Assembly (NCBI GenBank): GCA_036278875.1 | Contig: DASUKF010000016.1 | Location: forward strand, 1 to 53,683 | Origin: JANWLD01 sp036278875 | GTDB lineage: Bacteria; Patescibacteriota; Saccharimonadia; Saccharimonadales; 2-12-FULL-41-12 | Length of the DNA stretch: 53,683 nt | Direction: 5' to 3' | Shown: positions 40,657 to 48,184 of the stretch, in pieces | How the letters are laid out: every line of letters begins with the position of its first letter | How positions within the stretch are numbered: position 1 is the first letter of the stretch | Notes under the pieces: model-generated | Told to the model about the DNA's origin: nothing | Databases searched by the model: none | What the model saw: only the letters and a program-made list of their open reading frames with translations | Translations under genes and position numbers: made by a program

Positions 40657-41684
40657 TGGTGGTTGAAAGGATATCCCAGGAGTTCGAGGATGAGGCGGAC
40701 AAAGAGCTGGATAATTCACTAAGGCCCAAAGACTTTGTGAATTATATAGGGCAGGATAGGCTGAAGAAGAATCTCCTGCTTGCCATAACGGCGGCCAAGA
40801 AACGCGATGAGCCGATAGATCATGTTCTGCTGTACGGTCCTGCGGGCCTGGGCAAGACTACTATGGCAACCGTGATAGCCAACGAGATGGGCCGGGCCGT
40901 ACGCATAACCTCAGGTCCGGCAATAGAACGGGCCGGCGACCTTGCAAGCATACTTACCAATCTGGAAAATAACGACATACTCTTCATTGACGAGATACAC
41001 CGCCTGCATCGCAGCGTCGAGGAAGTACTTTATTCTGCTATGGAAGATTTCAAATTGGATATAGTCCTGGGCAAAGGCCCGAGCGCAAAAAGTTTGCGTC
41101 TGGATCTGCCGAAATTCACGGTCATCGGGGCTACTACCCGTACGGGCTCGCTGGCTGCGCCTTTGCGCGACCGCTTTGGTCTTCAGCACAGGCTGGAATT
41201 TTACTCCGATGATGAAATAGCCAGAATAATTCGGCGTGCGGCCAAGATACTTAAGGTGGATATTGATAAGGATGCCTCCGAGTATCTTGCCAGAAGGGCT
41301 AGACTAACCCCCAGGATAGCCAATCGTCTGCTGAAGCGCGTACGCGATTATGCCGAAGTGCACGGCACGGGCAAGGTGAACCTGGAAATAGCTAAAAAAG
41401 CCATGGAAATGCTGGAAATAGATGAGCTCGGTTTGGACCCGGCCGACAGGAAGGTTCTGGTTACAATCATAGACAACCACGGCGGCGGGCCGGTCGGGGT
41501 CGGTACTTTAGCAGCCGTGACCGGAGACGAGCGTTCTACCATAGAAGACTTCTTTGAACCCTATCTGCTCCAGGTAGGATTGATAGAGCGCACGCCGCGC
41601 GGCCGGAAGGCTACACCCAAGGCATATAAGCATCTGAATAAAAATAAGCAAAAAGATAGGGGACCTCAGACCGAACTGCTATAA
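40656..41684 (+). CDS. ruvB: Holliday junction helicase RuvB
   Basis: A 342-residue AAA+ motor. LRPKDFVNYIGQDRLKKNL, Walker A GPAGLGKTT (61-69), Walker B ILFIDEIHRL, sensor GATTRTG, arginine finger region APLRDRFG, and the winged-helix C-terminus IEPYL-like EDFFEPYLLQVGLIERTPRG. Full length. It is coupled to ruvA by a TGATG overlap. Confidence 0.97.
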   Translation: MVVERISQEFEDEADKELDNSLRPKDFVNYIGQDRLKKNLLLAITAAKKRDEPIDHVLLYGPAGLGKTTMATVIANEMGRAVRITSGPAIERAGDLASILTNLENNDILFIDEIHRLHRSVEEVLYSAMEDFKLDIVLGKGPSAKSLRLDLPKFTVIGATTRTGSLAAPLRDRFGLQHRLEFYSDDEIARIIRRAAKILKVDIDKDASEYLARRARLTPRIANRLLKRVRDYAEVHGTGKVNLEIAKKAMEMLEIDELGLDPADRKVLVTIIDNHGGGPVGVGTLAAVTGDERSTIEDFFEPYLLQVGLIERTPRGRKATPKAYKHLNKNKQKDRGPQTELL

Positions 41685-41685
41685 T
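41680..41685 (+). promoter_or_regulatory. -10 box embedded in the ruvB stop codon
   Basis: Exact TATAAT; bases 41682-41684 are also the TAA stop of ruvB. The next ATG is 6 bases further on. Confidence 0.5.
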
Positions 41686-41691
41686 TCCCTT

Positions 41692-42432
41692 ATGGATAGG
41701 GAAAACCAGAGGCCCAACCCTGTTGAAGATTATATCAATCAGATAGTCAGCGAGAATGATGAGCTTCCGGCTCCCGGACAATCACAGGCTCAAGCGTCTG
41801 CCGACCAGCCTGCTAGCAGGATATCGAAACAGCTGCGCGACAATCAGAACCCTATAACCGAAAGAGCCTTCCAGCAGCGCAGGCATATGTTTGACCCGAC
41901 CGGCCACTTGGAGGAACTGGATGCCAACGAAACTAAGGTGGCCGATGTGCGCAGGCACCCGTTCGGCCTGATGATGATTTATGCGCAATTCTTCCTTGGA
42001 GCATTGCTCTCGGTCGGTCTGATAGCAGTCCTGCTGCCGGCGGCCGTAGGCGACAGTACCGGCACCCGCCTTTTCATAGGCGTAATCATGCTCGTTCTGA
42101 TATTGTTCGGCGTTGTTTTTCTAGCTTTGGCTACCCGTATTTACCGGGGCAACCAGCTTATCGTTACCGACTTGAACATAACCGAAGTACACCAGATAGG
42201 CTTGTTCGACAGGAGAGTTTCTGAACTTTCCTTAGCAAATGTCGAGGATGTGTCTGCCGACACCCACGGTATATTCTCGACCATGTTCAATTACGGTACC
42301 CTGACCATAGAAACCGCCGGCGAAGCACATCATTTTATTTTCAAATACTGTCCGTATCCGAATGCTTACGCTAAAGCCATACAAGATGTCCGCTCAGATT
42401 ATCTGAGAAAATACGGCGGCCATTCCCACTAA
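41692..42432 (+). CDS. Membrane protein with bacterial PH domain (bPH2/YdbS-like)
   Basis: 246 residues. A polar, Gln/Asn/Asp-rich cytoplasmic N-terminus of about 90 residues is followed by two helices (about 98-122 and 128-148), then a bPH2 domain: YRGNQLIVTDLNITEVHQIG, SELSLANVEDVSADTHGIF, FNYGTLTIETAG. bPH2 proteins are associated with membranes, function unsettled. Its end overlaps by 4 bases the convergent last gene of the pilus cluster. Confidence 0.75.
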   Translation: MDRENQRPNPVEDYINQIVSENDELPAPGQSQAQASADQPASRISKQLRDNQNPITERAFQQRRHMFDPTGHLEELDANETKVADVRRHPFGLMMIYAQFFLGALLSVGLIAVLLPAAVGDSTGTRLFIGVIMLVLILFGVVFLALATRIYRGNQLIVTDLNITEVHQIGLFDRRVSELSLANVEDVSADTHGIFSTMFNYGTLTIETAGEAHHFIFKYCPYPNAYAKAIQDVRSDYLRKYGGHSH

Positions 42433-42731
42433 TCACTGAAAGGATTGTCACGTGCCGCTTTGAACAGCGATTGGACACGCACATTCTGGTCCTTAAGCCG
42501 CTCAATCTTATCTATAGTATCCTGGTCTATCCTGGGTCTTTTTATTATCTGCTGCTGCTGAAGAACCTGTATATCGGACGGTTCTTTGCTGGTTAGCCGG
42601 TTGATTTCAAATATCAGGAAAGCGCTAAGGCACAGGATAAGTATGATGAATATAAATTTGGCATGTTTTAAGAATCTCCTTAGATATTCTTTGGCTAGTA
42701 CCGGTATTGCTTTTATATCTATGTCTTTCAT
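42429..42731 (-). CDS. Small membrane protein at the end of the pilus cluster (PilP-like position)
   Basis: 100 residues: a cytoplasmic basic N-terminus, one helix (about 25-45), then a short outer segment with QQQQIIKRPRIDQDTIDKIE and a C-terminal RDNPFSD. It follows pilO with a 4-base overlap, where pilP sits in Gram-negative bacteria, but I see no PilP fold and no lipobox. It is probably an accessory to the PilMNO platform. Confidence 0.6.
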   Translation of the reverse strand: MKDIDIKAIPVLAKEYLRRFLKHAKFIFIILILCLSAFLIFEINRLTSKEPSDIQVLQQQQIIKRPRIDQDTIDKIERLKDQNVRVQSLFKAARDNPFSD

Positions 42732-43339
42732 GGCTTCAAATACGCGTTTAATGTCAATGTGAATGTCACGTTATTTGGATTTTCTTGCGATGGCGTGACA
42801 TCGATACTGGTTACATGGGCTGTTCTTCTGTTACTTTCCAGCTTTTCAAGGAATTGGAGGAACTGATAATAAGAAACCGGGCTGGTTTCTCCGCCGCCAC
42901 TGACCACTATCTGAAGAGCATAGACTCCGGTGATTCCCGTTACCGGCTTGACCTGAGTCAGGCTGGACGCTGAAGCGCTGCCAGCGGCTGTGGTGGATGG
43001 CAGTCCCAGGCTCGACGCGTCAAAGTTTATCTGCTGGAGCTTGATACCGGTTGCCGAGGCCAGGCCATTGATTTCCCGTATCGTCTTGGCCTGGTCCTTA
43101 TCCTGCGGCACTATAGCTTTCGCTATGTCGTTAAGATTCTCATATTTCTGGATATCTATCTTTGCCTGCGCAAGGGAAACCTGCTGGTCCTTTATAGCCT
43201 GGTTCTCGGCCTTAAGGTTGGTGAGCTTGTCCGACTGCTTCTTGAATAGCAAGTCGCCTTCGGCCGCCAAGGCTATGGTGGCTATGGACAGGAGGGTGAC
43301 CAGCGCCATCATGACATATGATATCCGCTTAGTGTTCAT
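42728..43339 (-). CDS. pilO: Type IV pilus assembly protein PilO
   Basis: 203 residues with one N-terminal helix (about 8-26), a coiled coil (LTNLKAENQAIKDQQVSLAQ, about 35-75) and a ferredoxin-like periplasmic domain (about 105-203). That is the PilO plan, pairing with PilN to link the cytoplasmic PilM ring to the rest of the machine. The assignment rests on this layout and the pilM-pilN-pilO order with 4-base overlaps on both sides. Confidence 0.8.
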   Translation of the reverse strand: MNTKRISYVMMALVTLLSIATIALAAEGDLLFKKQSDKLTNLKAENQAIKDQQVSLAQAKIDIQKYENLNDIAKAIVPQDKDQAKTIREINGLASATGIKLQQINFDASSLGLPSTTAAGSASASSLTQVKPVTGITGVYALQIVVSGGGETSPVSYYQFLQFLEKLESNRRTAHVTSIDVTPSQENPNNVTFTLTLNAYLKP

Positions 43340-43977
43340 GGCTGTCCTCCACCGGAGGTATCGGATATATATACATAGGGGTTATCCTGGGCAAACAAGG
43401 CACGGAGCTGGACTGAGCAAGGATATAGCCGGGAAAGAGCACTCTGCGTAGTCGTAGCCTGCGTGCTGCTTTGCGAGTTGTTTGTGGTGCAATTTATGGA
43501 CTCTATATCGGCTTTTTGGAATATCTTGTTATGCGGATCAGCCAGGTTTATCTGTATCTGGGTAGCTGACTGTATATCCTTGGCCAGCGCCTTGAGAGTT
43601 ATACCGCCCTGAACCTTGTCTATATTTATCGATTGAAGCGTGGTACCCGGCGGTAGAGAAGCGCCAAGTTGTTTGAGCAATTTGGAAAAAAGCACTTCCC
43701 GCGAAAGTACTTGGAGTACCAGTTTGGTGTTGGAAGATATCTCATCAAGTTTAGCTTTGGTTTCATCAAGCTGATCGTCCTTCAGCTGCTGTCTGGCGGC
43801 GGCGGACTGATCGGACTGCTGGTTTATGGAATGGCGCATGAAAAGATAGCCACCGGCTATGATAGCGCCCATAAGCGCTAGGGAGAGTATAAGCCCCGCG
43901 GTCCAATTGAGCAGCGTGCGGTTCCTGCGGGCGCAGGCGATATTTTCCTTATAATCGGCGGGCAGAAGATTTATCAT
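43336..43977 (-). CDS. pilN: Type IV pilus assembly protein PilN
   Basis: 213 residues. It begins MINLLPADYKENI, the conserved cytoplasmic INLLP motif that inserts into PilM. One helix (about 26-48) is followed by a coiled coil and a PilN domain (LLKQLGASLPPGTTLQSINI). A low-complexity Ser/Thr/Gln stretch (NNSQSSTQATTTQSALS) near 170 is unusual. It overlaps pilM and pilO by 4 bases each. Confidence 0.9.
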   Translation of the reverse strand: MINLLPADYKENIACARRNRTLLNWTAGLILSLALMGAIIAGGYLFMRHSINQQSDQSAAARQQLKDDQLDETKAKLDEISSNTKLVLQVLSREVLFSKLLKQLGASLPPGTTLQSINIDKVQGGITLKALAKDIQSATQIQINLADPHNKIFQKADIESINCTTNNSQSSTQATTTQSALSRLYPCSVQLRALFAQDNPYVYISDTSGGGQP

Positions 43978-45050
43978 GAGAACAGTTCCTTAGGGTTTAT
44001 CAGGCAGAGTCCGGCCACGGTGGCATATACTGATTTTTCGTTTTGAGTAGGAGGCTTAAGGTGTCCCAAATCGAAGCTGGGCCAGGGGTCATATGTCCTT
44101 ACAGGCAGTCTGAGGGCATTGGTAAGATAATCGCTGAGTCCCGGCATGTTCGCTCCGCCGCCCATGGTTATGACCTGGCCGATTTTCCCTTTGGATTCTG
44201 TCCTTTCAGAGTAGTAACGCATCATTCTTTTAACTTCGCGCACCAACCGGTCCAGCTCGGGCTGCATGATACTAATTATCTCGGCCTGCCGCTTGCTCTT
44301 GCTTATACCGTATTTGGTTTTTATGACGTGCGCTTCTTCGCGGCTCAGCTTCAAATTTTGAGCCAGCAGATTAGTGAATGTATCGCCGCCTACCGGCAGG
44401 GTGCCTGATACGATGTTGACTTTGTCAAAAATCGTTACATCGGCCGCTATCGAGCCGAAATCTATCAGCACCGAGGGTATATCACTGCTGCTTTCGAACA
44501 TTTTGAAGAGCCTGCCCGACGAAGAAATGCTGGTATCCAGGCTTATCGCTTCAAATCCCAATATGTCCATCAGGGCAAGATAAGAGTCCACTATTTTTTT
44601 CGGCACGGCCACCGTAATGATTTCCATCGCCTTATCAGTCTTTTCTATGAGCTCATAATCCAGGCACAGATCCTGCAGGGGCAGGGGTATGTATTGTTCG
44701 CTTTCAAGCTCGACGGCTTCCTTAAGTTCGCTTTCTTTTACCGGCGGCAGGTTTATAGTGTGCGTATAGGTAAGAATGGCCGGGATACTTAAGGCTACTC
44801 TTCTGGTGGTTATTTCGCCGATTATATTCTTATCGAAGAGTTCCTTTATGGCCATAGCCAACGCCTCATGGTCGACTATCACCCCGTCCTTTATGGCTTT
44901 AGGGTCGAAACCGCCTATACCATAACCCGTCAGTCTGGTCCTGGCTTTCTTCGGTCCGGCTTCCATCTGCATGACTTTCACGCTGCTGAAACCTATGTCC
45001 AGACCGAATATCGGTTTGTCCTTGTAAAAATATGTTTTGTTTTTACTCAT
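43974..45050 (-). CDS. pilM: Type IV pilus assembly ATPase-fold protein PilM
   Basis: 358 residues of the FtsA/actin fold. FGLDIGFSSVKVMQME (phosphate 1), EAVELESEQYIPLPLQDLCL (the PilN-groove region), SVLIDFGSIAADVTIF (phosphate 2), PVGGDTFT and TMGGGANMPGLSDYL (adenosine motif) are present. It forms the cytoplasmic ring of the pilus platform. It has its own promoter (45079-45108). Confidence 0.94.
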   Translation of the reverse strand: MSKNKTYFYKDKPIFGLDIGFSSVKVMQMEAGPKKARTRLTGYGIGGFDPKAIKDGVIVDHEALAMAIKELFDKNIIGEITTRRVALSIPAILTYTHTINLPPVKESELKEAVELESEQYIPLPLQDLCLDYELIEKTDKAMEIITVAVPKKIVDSYLALMDILGFEAISLDTSISSSGRLFKMFESSSDIPSVLIDFGSIAADVTIFDKVNIVSGTLPVGGDTFTNLLAQNLKLSREEAHVIKTKYGISKSKRQAEIISIMQPELDRLVREVKRMMRYYSERTESKGKIGQVITMGGGANMPGLSDYLTNALRLPVRTYDPWPSFDLGHLKPPTQNEKSVYATVAGLCLINPKELFS

Positions 45051-45078
45051 GCTTGCCCATCAAAAGCACATCATTACT

Positions 45079-45108
45079 TCTATAACTATACCATAAGAAC
45101 ATTGTCAA
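45079..45108 (-). promoter_or_regulatory. Promoter of pilMNO, starting in the end of the minor pilin gene
   Basis: On the minus strand TTGACA (45103-45108), an 18-base spacer and TATAGA (45079-45084). The -35 box covers the stop codon of the gene at 45105. Confidence 0.6.
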
Positions 45109-46460
45109 ATCGATTTCCTGTAGCCGTCTATCAGCCAGAAAGTAATACTGCCGACACCCGCGGATGAACCGAACGTTACGGCGGCACTATTCGTAAGCGA
45201 TATGGTCTGTCCTACCAGGGCGCCTATCTGTCCGCTGTTGGACACGGCTATCTTGGACCATTTGGCATAGAATATCGTTTCCGGACCGGATGCGGAATTA
45301 TCCAGGGATATCGTCGTCGTGTTACGCGAATTCGCCAGGTCCGTACCGGATACGTCGGAGCAGTCCGGCGAACAGCCGGCACTACTCCAATAAGTTACCA
45401 GCTGGGCTCCCGTGCCCTGGTCATTACTGACTATCTCTGCGCTGTTGCTCAGTGATGAATACTGGCCGTCTATCATTATGTTAGGCCGCGTTGTTCCCAG
45501 AGAATCGCTGACGATTATCTGGGAGGTGTTGCTCATGGTTAGGGTACCGGTTATCCATACGTCACCGGAAATGGTGACCTGGCATTTGTGGCTTATAGTG
45601 ACATTGCCCGTAATTTCTAAATTGGCCGGCCAGCTTGTCGACGAGTTATTGGTACAAGAAGCGGCGGCACCGGTCATGGTCTGGGTAACCGCTGCCTTCT
45701 GCGCGTTCCTGTCATGCGGCGGCAAAGGCTGAGGGCTGACACCGCTGCTTGAAGTCAGACCCGGGTCGCTCATACCGGAAGTACTTGTCTGATTGTTCGC
45801 CTTTACGTTTCCATATATATGGGCTGAATTGGAAAGATTTATAGGCTGTCCGTTCTCTCCGTCGGCACAGAGCCGCGGATATGAACTGTCCGCCGGGTTA
45901 GGGCAGTTCTGATGAGCTACTTGAAGATTTATCGGGTTGGTCTGCAGGCCTATCTGGGCGGTATTGGTCATGGTAATAGCTCCGTTAACGAATACGTCGC
46001 CTCCCAGGACCTTGGCAGTGTTATAAAGCTCCAGACCGCCTACACCGGTTATTATACTGAAACTCTGTGACTGAACCCCTTTGACGTCGACCAGTATCCT
46101 TATAGTGGATTCAGGGGTAGTGGCCGCCGAGGAACTGTAGCTTCGTCCGGTTGCCGTTATTATCTTTTTCAACGAGCCGTTGTCACTGACAGATGTCTCA
46201 TATGTAACTTTGGCGGTAGAATCGTCCTGCAGTGTTACCTCGCTGCCGCTTCCGGTCCAGGTAGCATCCTTGTTCAGCTGTTCCATAGCTTTGTCTATGC
46301 CGGCGTCGGCTCCGAATTGGGCTAGGGTCCTGAACTGGTCGCTCCTGGCGGTCCTGAAGCCCGATACGGCGAGATTCATATAGGCGGTAAGTATAGCTAT
46401 GAAGAAGGGAAAGATTATGATTATCGCTACCAGGATCGAACCTTTTGAATTTTTTATCAT
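45105..46460 (-). CDS. PilX-like minor pilin with repetitive beta domain
   Basis: 451 residues. The N-terminus MIKNSKGSILVAIIIIFPFF is PilX-like: a short basic leader, Gly, and a hydrophobic helix without Glu5. From about residue 140 the chain repeats a short unit, for example MTNTAQIG, LSNSAHIYG, MSNTSQII, LSNSAEIV, VSNSGQIG and LTNSAAVTFG, spaced irregularly. That suggests a right-handed beta solenoid or stacked beta structure. Three pairs of close cysteines could be disulfides. A pilus-tip adhesin role is inference. Confidence 0.75.
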   Translation of the reverse strand: MIKNSKGSILVAIIIIFPFFIAILTAYMNLAVSGFRTARSDQFRTLAQFGADAGIDKAMEQLNKDATWTGSGSEVTLQDDSTAKVTYETSVSDNGSLKKIITATGRSYSSSAATTPESTIRILVDVKGVQSQSFSIITGVGGLELYNTAKVLGGDVFVNGAITMTNTAQIGLQTNPINLQVAHQNCPNPADSSYPRLCADGENGQPINLSNSAHIYGNVKANNQTSTSGMSDPGLTSSSGVSPQPLPPHDRNAQKAAVTQTMTGAAASCTNNSSTSWPANLEITGNVTISHKCQVTISGDVWITGTLTMSNTSQIIVSDSLGTTRPNIMIDGQYSSLSNSAEIVSNDQGTGAQLVTYWSSAGCSPDCSDVSGTDLANSRNTTTISLDNSASGPETIFYAKWSKIAVSNSGQIGALVGQTISLTNSAAVTFGSSAGVGSITFWLIDGYRKSI

Positions 46461-47140
46461 GAGAAATTATTCCTTAGTGTTATCCGAATCGAATTATCAT
46501 ACGTTATAGGCTGTCCGAAAGTATCTTTGCTGAGCGTCAAGTCTATCTGTACCGACCGGGCATTTAGTGCTGTCGTAGTAGTAGCATTATCCTGGTCATA
46601 TAGCGTGAAGGTCATGCTGCCCACGTTCTCTACCAGTTCGCGGTCCGCCGGACAGGAAGCACTCGCCAGGCTGGCCGGGCAGGAAGTGACGGACCTGTTG
46701 CCGGTGGCACCGGGGTTTGCCAGAGTTCGCTTATACAAAGTAGTACCGGTCTTGTAATATACATATTCGTTCATATAGGGCTCGCCGGTGTCCGGATCTA
46801 TTATGTATTCGTTGGAACTGTCCAGTGCAGGCACGGCGGTGATTATCACGAAATTGGTATTATCAGTGTTCCAGCCGCCGGCGGGGGCGTTGGGGTCGGT
46901 TATGGAGTTGGTCTGGCGTACACCGGCGCCGTAGCGTAGTTCTTCCACCAGGACCCTTAGCAGATTCTGCGAGTCATTGGTCATTTCAATCCTGGTATTG
47001 GTGCGCTGGCTTGATACCAGGAAGTTTGTGAATGCCGCTATGAAGCCTACCGAAAGAATAGCCATGAGGGTTATAGTTATGGTCAGCTCGACTATCGTAA
47101 AGCCGGATTGATTGCGTCTGATATCAATATTGCCCGACAC
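46457..47140 (-). CDS. Minor prepilin, PilW/PilJ-like
   Basis: 227 residues. SGFTIVELTITITLMAILSV is the prepilin cleavage motif with Glu5 and the hydrophobic helix (about 12-34). A beta-rich domain follows with NLLRVLVEELRYGAGV and a CPASLASASC pair. Length and position between the PilV- and PilX-like genes match the PilW family. It overlaps its neighbours by 17 and 4 bases. Confidence 0.82.
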   Translation of the reverse strand: MSGNIDIRRNQSGFTIVELTITITLMAILSVGFIAAFTNFLVSSQRTNTRIEMTNDSQNLLRVLVEELRYGAGVRQTNSITDPNAPAGGWNTDNTNFVIITAVPALDSSNEYIIDPDTGEPYMNEYVYYKTGTTLYKRTLANPGATGNRSVTSCPASLASASCPADRELVENVGSMTFTLYDQDNATTTTALNARSVQIDLTLSKDTFGQPITYDNSIRITLRNNFS

Positions 47141-47525
47141 CGACTTCTCCTATGTAGGTTGTGTATGAATATGTCCTATCAGTACCTTGCTCATTATATG
47201 TGATTGAAAGCTGCGCCTGTTTTATAGCATCGGGTACGGAAGTTATTGTCAGCGTGGCGCTTTTCGGCGAGTTCAAATCGCTTGGCAGCTCGCTGCTTAT
47301 ATCCTGGGTGCCGGTGGATATGCCGAGATAACCTTTGCTTCTCAGCGCTTCTATCTTATCCTCGGCAAAAGAGTTTAGGGACGATACATCCCGGCCTCTT
47401 TCCGCAAGCTCGGCGGTATTTGTCTGCATCAGCGATACGGTTACGGCGAATATGCCTATAAGAACCATACCGACGACCAGTTCGACTATGGTAAAGCCGG
47501 AAGAATCAGAAGTAAAAACCCTCAT
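47124..47525 (-). CDS. Minor prepilin, PilV/PilI-like
   Basis: 133 residues. SGFTIVELVVGMVLIGIFAV gives the class III prepilin motif. NSFAEDKIEALRSKGYLGI resembles the alpha1-C region of PilV/GspI proteins. It lies just past the terminator that follows the major pilin, so its expression probably depends on read-through. Confidence 0.8.
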   Translation of the reverse strand: MRVFTSDSSGFTIVELVVGMVLIGIFAVTVSLMQTNTAELAERGRDVSSLNSFAEDKIEALRSKGYLGISTGTQDISSELPSDLNSPKSATLTITSVPDAIKQAQLSITYNEQGTDRTYSYTTYIGEVGVGQY

Positions 47526-47541
47526 GCTTATCTAACAGTAT

Positions 47542-47572
47542 AAAAAACCCTGGCTCGGTTTGCCAGGGTTTT
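47542..47572 (-). terminator. Terminator between the major and minor pilin genes
   Basis: An 11-bp stem, AAAACCCTGGC against GCCAGGGTTTT, with a 7-base loop; a T6 run follows on the minus strand (and TTTT on the plus). It lies 19 bases after the major pilin stop. Confidence 0.9.
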
Positions 47573-47590
47573 GTTATCGGCCAAATAACT

Positions 47591-48052
47591 TTAGTTGTTC
47601 GAACCGGTCTTGGTGAAGTCTCCGCCACTTTCCAGATTGGCTTTGATTGTAAACGCTCCACAATCCGTTGCAGAGTTATCGCAAGCTCCCCCGCCAGAAG
47701 CTGTAGGTGCATAAATATACACATTGGTAGCGGTGCTGGTAAGATCGCTTATTAGAGCGTTACTGGCGTTAGGTGCATGGATTGAGTCATCCGTCAGACC
47801 TTTCACGTTGGCATCACGCCACGTGCCGTCGTTCAGATTGGCCAGAGTAGGATATTTGCTGTTCTGGGCGAAATAAACTTCCACCTGGCTGTAGATTGCA
47901 TTTATATCAGACTTCCTGTCTGCATCGCGGGCTTTTTTCTGTACGCCCGTGAAGGTTGTTATGATGATAGCCGCCAAAATACCGATGACGACAATCACTA
48001 TCAAGAGTTCCACTATGGTGAAACCGCTTTGTTTACGTTTAAGTGAGATCAT
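47591..48052 (-). CDS. Major type IV pilin
   Basis: 153 residues. MISLKRKQSGFTIVELLIVI has a short basic leader, the Gly/Phe cleavage site and Glu5; a helix runs to about residue 50. KKARDADRKSDINAIYSQVE continues the helix, and ACDNSATDC gives a C-terminal disulfide pair. It has its own promoter, a strong Shine-Dalgarno (AAGGAGGG) and a terminator directly after it, as expected for the abundant fibre subunit. Confidence 0.92.
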   Translation of the reverse strand: MISLKRKQSGFTIVELLIVIVVIGILAAIIITTFTGVQKKARDADRKSDINAIYSQVEVYFAQNSKYPTLANLNDGTWRDANVKGLTDDSIHAPNASNALISDLTSTATNVYIYAPTASGGGACDNSATDCGAFTIKANLESGGDFTKTGSNN

Positions 48053-48138
48053 TGGAGCCCACCCTCCTTGTTTTTGAGTTATTTTTGTAACTTACCGAGC
48101 TTGCCGACCTGGAACAGGTAGATAAGCGTCTAGAACAG

Positions 48139-48167
48139 ATTGTAACCATAAGAAGATTATTGGTCAA
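48139..48167 (-). promoter_or_regulatory. Promoter of the major pilin gene
   Basis: On the minus strand TTGACC (48162-48167), a 17-base spacer and TACAAT (48139-48144). The leader of about 80 bases contains a small ACCTG/CAGGT-type hairpin and AAGGAGGG. Confidence 0.8.
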
Positions 48168-48184
48168 GCTATAAAACCTGCAAT

